A stretch of DNA of 7,285 nt from Clostridiales bacterium (lineage in GTDB: Bacteria > Bacillota > Clostridia > Peptostreptococcales > BM714), in contig PKTO01000066.1 of NCBI GenBank assembly GCA_002869095.1, positions 1-7,285 on the forward strand. Direction: 5' to 3'. Positions within the stretch are counted from its first letter, which is position 1; each line of letters opens with the position of its first letter. A program made the translations under genes and the position numbers. The notes below the pieces were generated by a model, which was given only the letters and a program-made list of their open reading frames with translations, did no database searches and was not told where the DNA came from. Below, piece after piece: positions 1-5,525 of the stretch.

Positions 1-272
1 ATGGTATTGTTTCCAAGCCTCGAAAGAGCGTCAGCCACTCCTATTGTGGTCGTTGTCTTGCCTTCTCCCGCAGGAGTCGGGTTGATTGCCGTCACGAGTA
101 TCATCTTGGCGTTTTTGCCTTCTTTTCCGCTTAGTACGTTGTAGTCGACTTTTGCCTTGTACTTGCCGTAAAGGTCTATGTTCTCCTCTGAAAGTCCCAC
201 CTTCTTGGCTATTTCCCTTATGTCGGCCATTGTTGCCTCTTGCGCTATTTCTATATCACTTTTGTATGACAT
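1..272 (-). CDS. fhs: Formate--tetrahydrofolate ligase, N-terminal part (runs off the left edge)
   Basis: This cytosolic enzyme makes 10-formyl-THF from formate, THF and ATP. It is the entry step of the methyl branch in acetogens and a source of one-carbon units elsewhere. Only the first 90 codons are in the window; family members are usually about 550-560 residues. The start shows the typical N-terminus ([11 protein letters not shown]) and then the ATP-binding P-loop around residues 66-77, [12 protein letters not shown], which is diagnostic of the family. The ATG at 270-272 has a strong GGAGG site at 279-283, six bases upstream. The start lies inside the 3' end of folT: the two reading frames overlap by 17 bases, so the genes are almost certainly cotranscribed and probably translationally coupled. 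By position, this gene falls under the THF riboswitch in front of folT. The open frame is intact as far as it can be read. Confidence 0.96.
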   Translation of the reverse strand, partial: MSYKSDIEIAQEATMADIREIAKKVGLSEENIDLYGKYKAKVDYNVLSGKEGKNAKMILVTAINPTPAGEGKTTTTIGVADALSRLGNNT

Positions 273-1056
273 GCCCTACCTCCGTTTTTATTTTTTTTGT
301 GCTTCTTTTATTGTATGCCGCCATGCTCTTGACCAAAACCGATATGAACATCGAATACATGGGAATCATGATGTAATTCGAAAGAACCCTGCCCGGCATG
401 AATGCCAGCATCCCTTTGCCGTATAAGACCGAAAGAAAGTAAGTGTTCAATATCATGGAGCATATCAGCTGAGTGACGCTGACTGTAAAAATTATCTTGT
501 CCATCTTTATCCCATTCAGTTTTGTACTGGTTTTTATCGGAACATAGATATATACCGCAATCAGTACAATAAAAAGCATGGGATATGCAAGACCCAATTC
601 TTCGCCATTGTATAAAAGCTTACCGTCCCCAAAAGACAAGATGTCTCTTGTGAAAAGAATTCCTGCAAAGCCTAGGGATATGAGCGAAATGAATATTGTG
701 TTGAGAACATTGAAGTTCATATCCTTTCTCAGGTATTTGTATATTACCCCGGGAATGAAGCCAGTCAGAGCGCTTGACAATGTGAATCCTGGAAAATACG
801 GTCCTGCGGGCTTGATGGCGAATCCCAGAAGATCCGACAGCGCGCCCGTTGCTAATCCGGCAAATGGTCCGCAAATGATCCCGCTTATCATTATCGGAAC
901 CGATGTGAAGTTTATTCTCAGAGACGGTATCCCCGCCAAGGGGACATACACCTCCAGAACAATCTTTAGAACCAGGCTGAGTGCCGTCAACAGTCCAACC
1001 CTTACCAATGTTTCAGTGCTGAATTTTTTTTCCCTTTTAATAAAAGCATTACTCAT
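256..1056 (-). CDS. folT: Folate-specific ECF transporter S component
   Basis: This is the membrane substrate-binding subunit of an energy-coupling-factor vitamin transporter, expected to bind folate or reduced folates and to work with a shared EcfA/A'/T module not encoded here. The protein is 266 aa and very hydrophobic, with about six membrane segments. It carries patterns typical of the folate S component: the [12 protein letters not shown] stretch, the following [15 protein letters not shown] stretch, and a C-terminal [12 protein letters not shown] segment. The ATG at 1054-1056 is preferred because AGGAGG (1062-1067) lies five bases upstream. A GTG at 1084-1086 would add ten residues but has no comparable site and would run through that ribosome binding site. 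The gene sits behind a THF riboswitch and overlaps the start of fhs. Family assignment is strong; the folate specificity rests on both sequence and riboswitch. Confidence 0.92.
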   Translation of the reverse strand: MSNAFIKREKKFSTETLVRVGLLTALSLVLKIVLEVYVPLAGIPSLRINFTSVPIMISGIICGPFAGLATGALSDLLGFAIKPAGPYFPGFTLSSALTGFIPGVIYKYLRKDMNFNVLNTIFISLISLGFAGILFTRDILSFGDGKLLYNGEELGLAYPMLFIVLIAVYIYVPIKTSTKLNGIKMDKIIFTVSVTQLICSMILNTYFLSVLYGKGMLAFMPGRVLSNYIMIPMYSMFISVLVKSMAAYNKRSTKKIKTEVGHVIQK

Positions 1057-1078
1057 ATGATCCTCCTTTTTGAGCAAT

Positions 1079-1115
1079 GCTTCCACCTATACAATGATCT
1101 TGTAACAGCGGAAGC
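1079..1115 (-). promoter_or_regulatory. Alternative hairpin overlapping the riboswitch 3' strand (candidate expression platform)
   Basis: On the minus-strand RNA, GCUUCCGCU (from 1115 down to 1107) can pair with GGUGGAAGC (1087 down to 1079): six Watson-Crick pairs, then a G-U, a C-G and a U-G pair. Inside this lies UACAA (1100-1104) / UUGUA (1090-1094) around a five-base loop. The 5' strand of this hairpin is also the 3' strand of the riboswitch (P1 and adjacent bases), so the two folds cannot coexist. The hairpin ends 11 bases before the folT AGGAGG site. This is what an expression platform would look like, but how it would expose or hide the start site is not evident. Confidence 0.5.
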
Positions 1116-1194
1116 GATGAAATAACGCGAGTCTCCTCTTCGTCCAAAGGCGACCTCCCATCCTTTGGCACTTGACGCATTGCACCTACTCTGT
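1105..1194 (-). promoter_or_regulatory. THF riboswitch (class I) in the folT-fhs leader
   Basis: Read on the minus strand, this leader matches the tetrahydrofolate riboswitch almost element by element. The outer stem P1 is ACAG (1191-1194) with CUGU (1105-1108), extendable by one A-U pair. The conserved AGAGUAG follows, then the GCGUCAAGUG segment. P3 is a perfect seven-pair stem, CCAAAGG with CCUUUGG, closing the conserved GAUGGGAGGUCG loop. Next come ACGAA, the 3' CGCGUU segment and CAUCGCUUCCGCU. These conserved blocks and their order are those of the family known from Firmicutes folT leaders. Binding of THF or a derivative is expected to reduce expression of folT and the overlapping fhs. 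I see no U-tract terminator between the riboswitch and the start codon, so control is more likely at translation. Confidence 0.93.
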
Positions 1195-1205
1195 TTTTTT
1201 ATTTA

Positions 1206-1211
1206 ATTATA
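1206..1211 (-). promoter_or_regulatory. Probable -10 box of the folT-fhs promoter
   Basis: A perfect TATAAT on the minus strand lies 12 bases before the first paired base of the riboswitch, so transcription would start close to 1197-1199 and the RNA would begin almost directly with P1. No good -35 box is present at 16-18 bases; that position falls inside a long hairpin (1220-1254). Position and perfect -10 support the call; the missing -35 lowers it. Confidence 0.5.
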
Positions 1212-1219
1212 CATCTTTT

Positions 1220-1254
1220 TTGAGCGAAAGTGGAGATTATCCACTTTCGCCCAA
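1220..1254 (-). terminator. 15-pair hairpin after panB, without a U-tract
   Basis: A perfect 11-bp inverted repeat (1224-1234 with 1240-1250, five-base loop) is extended by a mismatch at 1223/1251 and three further pairs. On the minus-strand RNA the mismatch becomes a G-U pair, giving a continuous 15-pair stem, so it folds best in the panB transcript. It starts 25 bases after the panB stop and ends just before the folT -10 box. It is followed by A residues rather than U residues, so it is not a canonical intrinsic terminator. It could protect the RNA 3' end or work with a factor. Confidence 0.4.
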
Positions 1255-1279
1255 GAGTTATATGAAAACCTTGAGAAGG

Positions 1280-2131
1280 CTACTTAAACTCGGCAAACAT
1301 TTTTTCGAAGTCCTCTTTGCTGTCTTTGATGTGATATACATGCTTGTCTTCAGGGAATTTCGACTCTTTTACGTCTGAAACATATTCCTTCATTGCATTG
1401 ATCATGACCTCGGCAACATTTGCATATTTCTTTACGAATTTGGGAGTGAATGCCTGGAACATTCCCAGCATGTCTCCGCATATAATCAATTGTCCGTCGC
1501 AAGGCACTCCTGCTCCGATCGAATATACCGTAATTTACAACTTGTTTGCAATGAATTCTGTAAGTTCAGGCGGAACAGCCTCAAGCAGCAACACAAGCGC
1601 TCCCGCTTCTTCTATTGCAATGGCGTCTTCGATAAGTTTTCTGGCGCTGTCGACATGCAGCCCCTGAGCCTTGAATCCTCCAAGTTGTCCTGCACTTTGA
1701 GGAGTCAGTCCTATATGACCGCTTACTACTATTCCGGCATCAGTGATTGCCCTGATCTTGCTTGCGACCCTCTTTCCCCCTTCAAGCTTGATTGCATCCA
1801 TTCCAGCCTCTTTAAGGAATCTGCATGCGTTCGCTACAGCTTCACCGTCAGTAGTATGGTATGATCCAAAAGGCATGTCTCCAAAAATGAAAGTATTTGG
1901 AGCGCCGCGTCTGACGGCTTTGCAATGAGAAATGCAATCATCCATTGTCACCGGAATTGTTCCGTCATAACCCAATGTAACCATTCCAAGCGAATCACCA
2001 ACCAATATCATGTCCATTCCTGCTTCTTCGGCAAAAGAAGCCATGGGGAAATCATAAGCAGTTATCCAAGTCACTTTTTCCCCTGTTTTTTTCATTTTGT
2101 GAAAATCCAAAATAGATTTTTTCCTTGCCAT
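1280..2131 (-). pseudogene. panB: Ketopantoate hydroxymethyltransferase interrupted by an in-frame TAA
   Basis: PanB transfers a hydroxymethyl group from 5,10-methylene-THF to 2-oxoisovalerate, the first step of pantothenate synthesis. The frame has 284 codons including the internal and terminal stops, about full family length. Residues 1-198 include the VGDSLGM motif (Asp46), Asp85 in GDMPF, KLEGG (Lys115, Glu117) and Glu184 in LLLEAVP. These match the Mg2+ ligands (Asp45, Asp84, Glu114) and catalytic Glu181 of the E. coli enzyme. Codon 199 is TAA (1535-1537). The same frame then continues with a clear PanB C-terminus: IGAG, CDGQLI and a PKFVKKYAN segment, down to TAG at 1280. A truncated product would lack the last strands of the TIM barrel. 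The start ATG has GGAGG at 2139-2143. A GTG at 1505-1507 with an upstream GGAG could allow restart, but this is probably coincidental. A sequencing error is possible. No panC or panD is adjacent. Confidence 0.88.
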
Positions 2132-2176
2132 TTTGTTCCCTCCATTTTTATGTTTTATATTGTGGTACAGCGTATC

Positions 2177-2204
2177 GTATTGTAATACATTAAAATTACC
2201 ATAC
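2177..2204. promoter_or_regulatory. Candidate IclR-type operator in front of panB
   Basis: An imperfect palindrome has ten-base arms, GTATtGTAAT and ATTACcATAC, separated by eight bases; nine of ten positions pair. It overlaps the only plausible panB promoter. Its left half, TATTGTA, is shared with a similar palindrome in front of the neighbouring iclR gene. IclR-family proteins usually bind such AT-rich dyads. Assignment to this regulator is an inference from proximity and the shared half-site. Confidence 0.45.
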
Positions 2205-2221
2205 TATTTTGCATTAATCAA
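2193..2221 (-). promoter_or_regulatory. Possible panB promoter
   Basis: On the minus strand TTGATT (2216-2221) is followed after 17 bases by TAATTT (2193-2198), preceded by TGG, which gives an extended -10 pattern (TG-N-TAATTT). The match is mediocre. It is listed because panB must start between the iclR terminator and its own ATG, and because the palindrome at 2177-2204 covers the -10. Confidence 0.3.
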
Positions 2222-2242
2222 GGGGTTTTTAAATTAATTTTC

Positions 2243-2278
2243 AAAAAAAACAATCGGGCTGATTTGCCCGATTGTTTT
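2243..2278 (-). terminator. Intrinsic terminator of iclR
   Basis: CAATCGGGC (2251-2259) and GCCCGATTG (2266-2274) form a perfect nine-pair GC-rich stem with a six-base loop. On the minus strand it is followed by eight U residues (2243-2250), four of which can pair with a matching A-run. It lies 23 bases after the iclR stop codon and separates iclR from panB. Confidence 0.9.
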
Positions 2279-2301
2279 CACTCATCTTATGTGTGCTTTT
2301 A

Positions 2302-3072
2302 TCAAATATCAATATGCCAATATCCCATCTTTCTTGACAATTCCCCCGTGAATTCAACCAAGGTTTGGCCTATACGAGACCTTACTTCTTCGGTCATTCT
2401 CGAATGGGGGCCCGATACGCTTATTGCATAGTTTGCAATTCCGGTATAGTCTCTTATTGCCGCGGCTACACAAGTCAATCCTATTTCATATTCCTGAATA
2501 TCCTCTGCATATCCCTTTTCCCTTATTGATTGCAGTTGGTCAAGCAATTCGCCGGCTCCGCAGATTGTATATTCGGTGAATTTGCAAAAGCTGATCTTTC
2601 CAATTATATCCTCCACTTCATTCTTGGGAAGCGTAGCCATTATGGACTTTCCGACCGCTGTTGAATACATTGGAAGCCTCATCCCCTCGTTGGTGCTTAT
2701 TCTCATTGAATGGGGACTGTCTATCTTTTCCAGATAGATCACCAAGTCATCATTTCTGGCTACAAGATTGACCGTTTCCGAATACATGCCCACGAGTTTC
2801 TCCAAATAGGGCATGCACATCTTCCTTAAATTGGAATTTACCAGAGTTCCGAGCCTGAACAGTTCTATTCCAAGCTTATATCTGCTTGAATTCTCATCTT
2901 TTGTCAAGAGTCCGGCCTTCTCAAGCGTAGAAATCAGATTGAAAGCAGTGCTCTTATGAAGATTGACCATCTTTCCGATTTCAGTCACTCCAAGCTCTTC
3001 ATTTTTTTCAAAGCACCTAAGTATTTCTATAGCCCTGTCCACCGACTGTATCGTCTTGCCTTCTTTCGCCAT
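2302..3072 (-). CDS. IclR-family transcriptional regulator
   Basis: This 256-aa cytosolic DNA-binding protein has typical IclR length and layout. An N-terminal winged helix-turn-helix (about residues 7-65) includes VTEIGKMVNLHKSTAFNLI at 29-47. A C-terminal effector domain follows, with family patterns at 130-146 (GMRLPMYSTAVGKSIMA), 198-208 (GLTCVAAAIRD) and 216-222 (AISVSGP). The ATG has GGGAG at 3079-3083, six bases upstream. The gene has its own promoter and terminator, so it is a single-gene unit between the APC permease and panB. IclR proteins commonly control neighbouring catabolic or transport genes and themselves. Here a palindrome overlaps its own -10 and a related one precedes panB, so autorepression and panB control are likely. 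The effector is unknown; 2-oxo acids or the permease substrate are guesses. Confidence 0.93.
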   Translation of the reverse strand: MAKEGKTIQSVDRAIEILRCFEKNEELGVTEIGKMVNLHKSTAFNLISTLEKAGLLTKDENSSRYKLGIELFRLGTLVNSNLRKMCMPYLEKLVGMYSETVNLVARNDDLVIYLEKIDSPHSMRISTNEGMRLPMYSTAVGKSIMATLPKNEVEDIIGKISFCKFTEYTICGAGELLDQLQSIREKGYAEDIQEYEIGLTCVAAAIRDYTGIANYAISVSGPHSRMTEEVRSRIGQTLVEFTGELSRKMGYWHIDI

Positions 3073-3083
3073 CTTAATCTCCC

Positions 3084-3110
3084 ATATTGTAGAATGTCAT
3101 ACTACATTAT
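3084..3110. promoter_or_regulatory. Candidate autoregulatory operator of iclR
   Basis: A palindrome with nine-base arms, ATAtTGTAG and CTACAtTAT, and a nine-base centre; eight of nine positions pair. It covers most of the iclR -10 box and the expected transcription start, the classic location for autorepression. It shares TATTGTA with the palindrome in front of panB, with one base less between arms. Binding by this IclR protein is inferred. Confidence 0.45.
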
Positions 3111-3114
3111 AGCA
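3106..3114 (-). promoter_or_regulatory. Extended -10 promoter of iclR
   Basis: The minus strand reads TGC-TATAAT: a perfect -10 with the TGN extension, which can do without a -35 box; no good -35 is seen 17 bases upstream. Transcription would start near 3099, leaving a leader of about 27 bases with the GGGAG ribosome binding site. Confidence 0.65.
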
Positions 3115-3138
3115 CAATTATTTGGCTGACAGTGTTTG

Positions 3139-3164
3139 TAATTCCAGCCAATTGACTGGAATTA
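3139..3164 (-). terminator. 26-base near-perfect palindrome after the APC permease gene
   Basis: TAATTCCAG (3139-3147) pairs perfectly with CTGGAATTA (3156-3164). The centre CAATTG is also self-complementary, and the single mismatch (3148/3155) becomes a G-U pair in minus-strand RNA. It lies about 120 bases after the permease stop and 25 bases upstream of the iclR -10, with no U-tract on the minus strand. It may end or protect the permease transcript, or be a protein-binding site upstream of iclR. Confidence 0.35.
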
Positions 3165-3285
3165 TTATTTTCTATAAGCTTTTTGAAATTTTGCTAAGCG
3201 CTTGAATACTTCATGCCGGCCTTCCTGTTTGATTTCAATAACCTGACCATAAACTTGAACAACCAGATAAAAAACAACCGCACTT

Positions 3286-4665
3286 CTAGTACCCTTTCGG
3301 TCTCGGCAAATATGAAGCCCCTTTTGCCGTGAATTCATTCAAATTCATTTGCTTGGATCTATGCTTTACAAACCAAATCGAGGCTATCAAGTAAAAGAGT
3401 GTTCCCGAAAGAATGTTTATCCAATACCCGAAGTACATCCCCACAAGGGTCAAACCGGCCAGGCATGCCAATATTATTGCCGGCAATGGATGGAGCGGGG
3501 AAATATATCCTCTTTCCACTTCGCTTAAAGGATACATCTTTCTGAATTTGATCATCATGTAAGCGGTAAAAATGTACACCAACAATGCTGAATAAATCGA
3601 GAATGTCACAACCTGGTCGAGAAGCCCTGTGAAACCAAAAGCAATTGCTATTGGAAGCAAAAATATTATCGCCCTGTAAGGTGTTCCGTACTTGGGATGC
3701 TTTTTGGCGAAAAATTTCGGTATCAATGTATCTTCGGACATTGCGTACCAAGCTCTGCTTGCATCGGTAATGCATCCGTTTGCGCTTGCAAGGCATGCAA
3801 GCATGGTTCCTGCGAAAAGAATATGCGCGATAAACGGGATTTTTGTCATCTTTGCCGCATCAAACAATGGATACACTGATATGGCAAGGACATCGGCCTT
3901 CATTAGTCCCGAGCATACGAACCACGTTATTGTTGCCCCAATCATCAAGGTTATGAGTCCAGCTATTGCTCCTACCGGAATGGCTCTGTTCTTTGACTTG
4001 CATTCGCTCGAAGCAAGTACCGTACCCTCTATCCCCAAATAAAACCAACATCCAAATTGAAAAGACCCAAGTATTCCCATCCATCCGTAAGGCAATCCGT
4101 TTATGTTGTCCTTCAGGTTTATGAGACTTTCCCCAGTGCTATAAAATTTTGTGCTTGATAAAAGTATCAATATGGTCAGGAATGCGATTCCGGTCAAGAA
4201 TATGTTTACGTTCATGCTTCCGTGTGAACCTTTGTAGTTAAGGTATGTAAGGGCAAGCAGGCTCAGCAGTATGAAGGGAAGTACTTGTATATCGGGGCTT
4301 AGGCTCTTTAAAAGCTCTCCGACGACCAATGCATCGGCCGCCTCGAGCATTACATATTCGAATACCAGCATGAGTCCTATGTTGAAAGATGCGAGAGGAC
4401 CCATGAAATACTTCGCCATGGCGTATTGTCCGCCGGCTTCAGGGACGAATGTTCCCATTTCGGTATTGACCATTATAAGGCACACATAAAGTATCCCAAT
4501 GATCCAGCAGGCCAAAAGCGACCCTATAGAGCCACCCTTCATTATTCCAAGATTCCAACCCATAAATTGTCCAACTAGTACGACGCCTACTCCAAGGGCC
4601 CAAATATGTATCGGCCCCAATGAGTTGGAATGCTCGATTTCATTATGGTTATTTTCTTTTTCCAT
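3286..4665 (-). CDS. APC-superfamily permease, ethanolamine-permease-like
   Basis: This is an integral inner-membrane transporter of the amino acid/polyamine/organocation superfamily, about 459 aa with roughly 12 membrane segments. The N-terminal region LGPIHIWALGVGVVLVGQ followed by FMGWNLGIMKGG, then PEAGGQYAMAKYFMGP at 75-90, and later YLGIEGTVLASSE resemble the ethanolamine permease branch (TC 2.A.3.5) as I remember it. Ethanolamine or another small amine or amino acid is therefore the best guess. No eut catabolic genes are in the window. I chose the ATG at 4663-4665 because an AGGGTGG-like site lies eight bases upstream. The GTG at 4675-4677 would add four residues but has no usable site. 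The ATG lies one base after the stop of a 40-aa membrane-protein gene, suggesting coupling. Family is certain; substrate is not. Confidence 0.93.
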   Translation of the reverse strand: MEKENNHNEIEHSNSLGPIHIWALGVGVVLVGQFMGWNLGIMKGGSIGSLLACWIIGILYVCLIMVNTEMGTFVPEAGGQYAMAKYFMGPLASFNIGLMLVFEYVMLEAADALVVGELLKSLSPDIQVLPFILLSLLALTYLNYKGSHGSMNVNIFLTGIAFLTILILLSSTKFYSTGESLINLKDNINGLPYGWMGILGSFQFGCWFYLGIEGTVLASSECKSKNRAIPVGAIAGLITLMIGATITWFVCSGLMKADVLAISVYPLFDAAKMTKIPFIAHILFAGTMLACLASANGCITDASRAWYAMSEDTLIPKFFAKKHPKYGTPYRAIIFLLPIAIAFGFTGLLDQVVTFSIYSALLVYIFTAYMMIKFRKMYPLSEVERGYISPLHPLPAIILACLAGLTLVGMYFGYWINILSGTLFYLIASIWFVKHRSKQMNLNEFTAKGASYLPRPKGY

Positions 4666-4666
4666 A

Positions 4667-4789
4667 TCATTCGCCACCCTGTCCAGTTTTATTGTTCATT
4701 TCCACTTTAATCAAGTCATATAGCAGCAGTCCGGCCAATATGATGCATGCTATCCATGCCAAAGCATTGAGCAAGTTCCAAAAGTTCAA
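4667..4789 (-). CDS. Small single-span membrane protein (TTG start), coupled to the permease
   Basis: This is a 40-codon reading frame starting at TTG (4787-4789), with AAGGAG (4799-4804) nine bases upstream, and ending in TGA at 4667-4669, one base before the permease ATG. The product has a short amphipathic start (MNFWNLLNALAW if TTG is read as Met), one hydrophobic segment at about residues 8-24 (NALAWIACIILAGLLLY), and a charged tail (DLIKVEMNNKTGQGGE). The frame is closed by a stop eight codons upstream, so it is not the tail of a longer gene. Without this gene there would be 164 unexplained bases inside an otherwise tight operon. I do not recognise the family. By position and build it could be an accessory subunit of the permease, as small partner proteins are known for other symporters. 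Confidence 0.62.
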   Translation of the reverse strand: MNFWNLLNALAWIACIILAGLLLYDLIKVEMNNKTGQGGE

Positions 4790-4829
4790 GTTTTCCGACT
4801 CCTTCCAATCTTACACCTGTGCATAAATT

Positions 4830-5075
4830 TCAATTTGTCTTGTATATCTTTTGTATCATTGTTTCAAGGCCTTTTTCCGATTCTCGAGACACATACCATA
4901 AATATATTCCGATTGACCCTACTGTCATTATGAATGTCGCCGGCTTAAGTATGTATTCCATTTGCAAGGGGTTGCTCCCTTTTATGAGCATTGCGCTCAA
5001 AAGCGTCGCAAAGCAAAGTATCATAATAAATAAAATATCAAAGGTTTCCTGCAACCAATTCCTGTTTCTATTCAT
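4830..5075 (-). CDS. Small two-span membrane protein, 81 aa
   Basis: I do not recognise the family. The protein has a basic start (MNRNRN), hydrophobic segments at about residues 13-32 and 43-63, and a charged C-terminal tail (SRESEKGLETMIQKIYK), suggesting two membrane spans with both ends in the cytosol. Its ATG overlaps the TGA of the upstream 98-aa gene (ATGA, 5072-5075). There is no clear ribosome binding site, so translation is probably coupled. The stop lies 40 bases before the TTG of the 40-aa gene and the permease beyond. It is most likely part of the same transport operon; its role is unknown. Confidence 0.8.
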   Translation of the reverse strand: MNRNRNWLQETFDILFIMILCFATLLSAMLIKGSNPLQMEYILKPATFIMTVGSIGIYLWYVSRESEKGLETMIQKIYKTN

Positions 5076-5368
5076 ATCGCTTTACCATTAATAGTTTCAA
5101 TCTGCAATTCAGCTCCCTGCCATTCAATGTTGTCTTTGTAAAGTTCACTACTATTTTTATGTAAATGAATCATTACTGTCGCCATTCCGGTCAATGCGAA
5201 TAAAAGCGCAAGCAAACCCGAAGCCATTATGCCTACGCGCATCGGCCATTCGTTCAGCACATAACCCAAACTGCATAGGACATAACCTATCAGAAAAACC
5301 AGCAGAGCGGTTAGCCCTCCCAGTATGGCGCAATCAAAGAAATACATTTTCTTGATATTCTTATCCAT
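5072..5368 (-). CDS. Small two-span membrane protein, 98 aa, first gene of the permease operon
   Basis: I do not recognise the family. After a lysine-rich start (MDKNIKKMYFF) there are two strongly hydrophobic segments, about residues 11-34 and 43-69. A polar tail of about 29 residues follows (SSELYKDNIEWQGAELQIE). GGGAG at 5374-5378 stands five bases before the ATG. The gene opens a minus-strand operon: 98-aa protein, 81-aa protein (ATGA overlap), 40-aa protein, APC permease. A promoter is expected at 5369-5449. TATAAA at 5386-5391 is a possible -10, but the nearest -35-like box (TTGTGA) is 19 bases away and part of a hairpin. It may be an accessory or stability subunit of the permease; this is inference from context. 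Confidence 0.82.
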   Translation of the reverse strand: MDKNIKKMYFFDCAILGGLTALLVFLIGYVLCSLGYVLNEWPMRVGIMASGLLALLFALTGMATVMIHLHKNSSELYKDNIEWQGAELQIETINGKAI

Positions 5369-5407
5369 AAGATCTCCCGTTATATTTTATATTTTCAATT
5401 ATGTTTT

Positions 5408-5448
5408 TTTTCACAATCCGACACCTAATTGGCGCCGGATTGTGAAAA
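5408..5448 (-). terminator. Long hairpin between the NSS gene and the permease operon
   Basis: TTTTCACAATCCG (5408-5420) pairs perfectly with CGGATTGTGAAAA (5436-5448). On the minus-strand RNA the stem continues inward with five more pairs, two of them G-U, to a five-base loop, giving 18 pairs. On the plus strand those two positions would be A-C mismatches. It lies 77 bases after the NSS stop and 39 bases before the 98-aa gene. An A-run rather than a U-run follows on the minus strand, so it is not a canonical intrinsic terminator. A leader structure of the permease operon is an alternative. Confidence 0.45.
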
Positions 5449-5465
5449 TCTTTCTTTTATCCTTA

Positions 5466-5524
5466 TTGTGCTGCCAAGCAATTTAATATTATTCGCTCAG
5501 ACTAGTTTGCATTGGGATATTCCC
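5466..5524. repeat. 59-bp direct repeat, copy A (after the NSS stop codon)
   Basis: This matches 7202-7259 in the same orientation with five substitutions and one single-base gap, about 90% identity. Shared blocks include GCCAAGCAAT, ATTATTCGCTCA, ACTAGTTT and TGGGATATTCCC. Copy A ends one base before the stop codon of the NSS gene, copy B lies upstream of that gene's leader, and so the pair brackets the transporter. It may be a dispersed intergenic element, the trace of a tandem duplication, or a recombination junction. Confidence 0.88.
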
Positions 5525-5525
5525 C

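Noticed and set aside
86..426. Two overlapping plus-strand frames opposite fhs and the folT end
   Set aside because: They run across a gene boundary of two certain minus-strand genes and have no ribosome binding site or domain.
578..1060. A 160-codon open frame on the plus strand opposite folT
   Set aside because: It is antisense to a well-supported membrane protein gene, has no ribosome binding site of note and no recognisable domain. Long antisense frames are common here.
1280..1507. Treating the PanB C-terminal piece as an independent gene starting at GTG 1505-1507
   Set aside because: It is in the same frame as the upstream part and contains only the PanB tail. The GGAG before the GTG is part of the conserved IGAG coding region, so it is best explained as one interrupted gene.
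1535..1537. Stop-codon recoding (selenocysteine or pyrrolysine) in panB
   Set aside because: The codon is TAA, not TGA or TAG. No catalytic residue is expected here and no downstream recoding structure is apparent.
3692..4042. Plus-strand frame of 116 codons opposite the APC permease
   Set aside because: Its composition mirrors the permease codons; no start signal or family pattern.
5450..5525. A MetS-type small subunit gene after the NSS gene
   Set aside because: The only ATG there opens a frame that stops after six codons.
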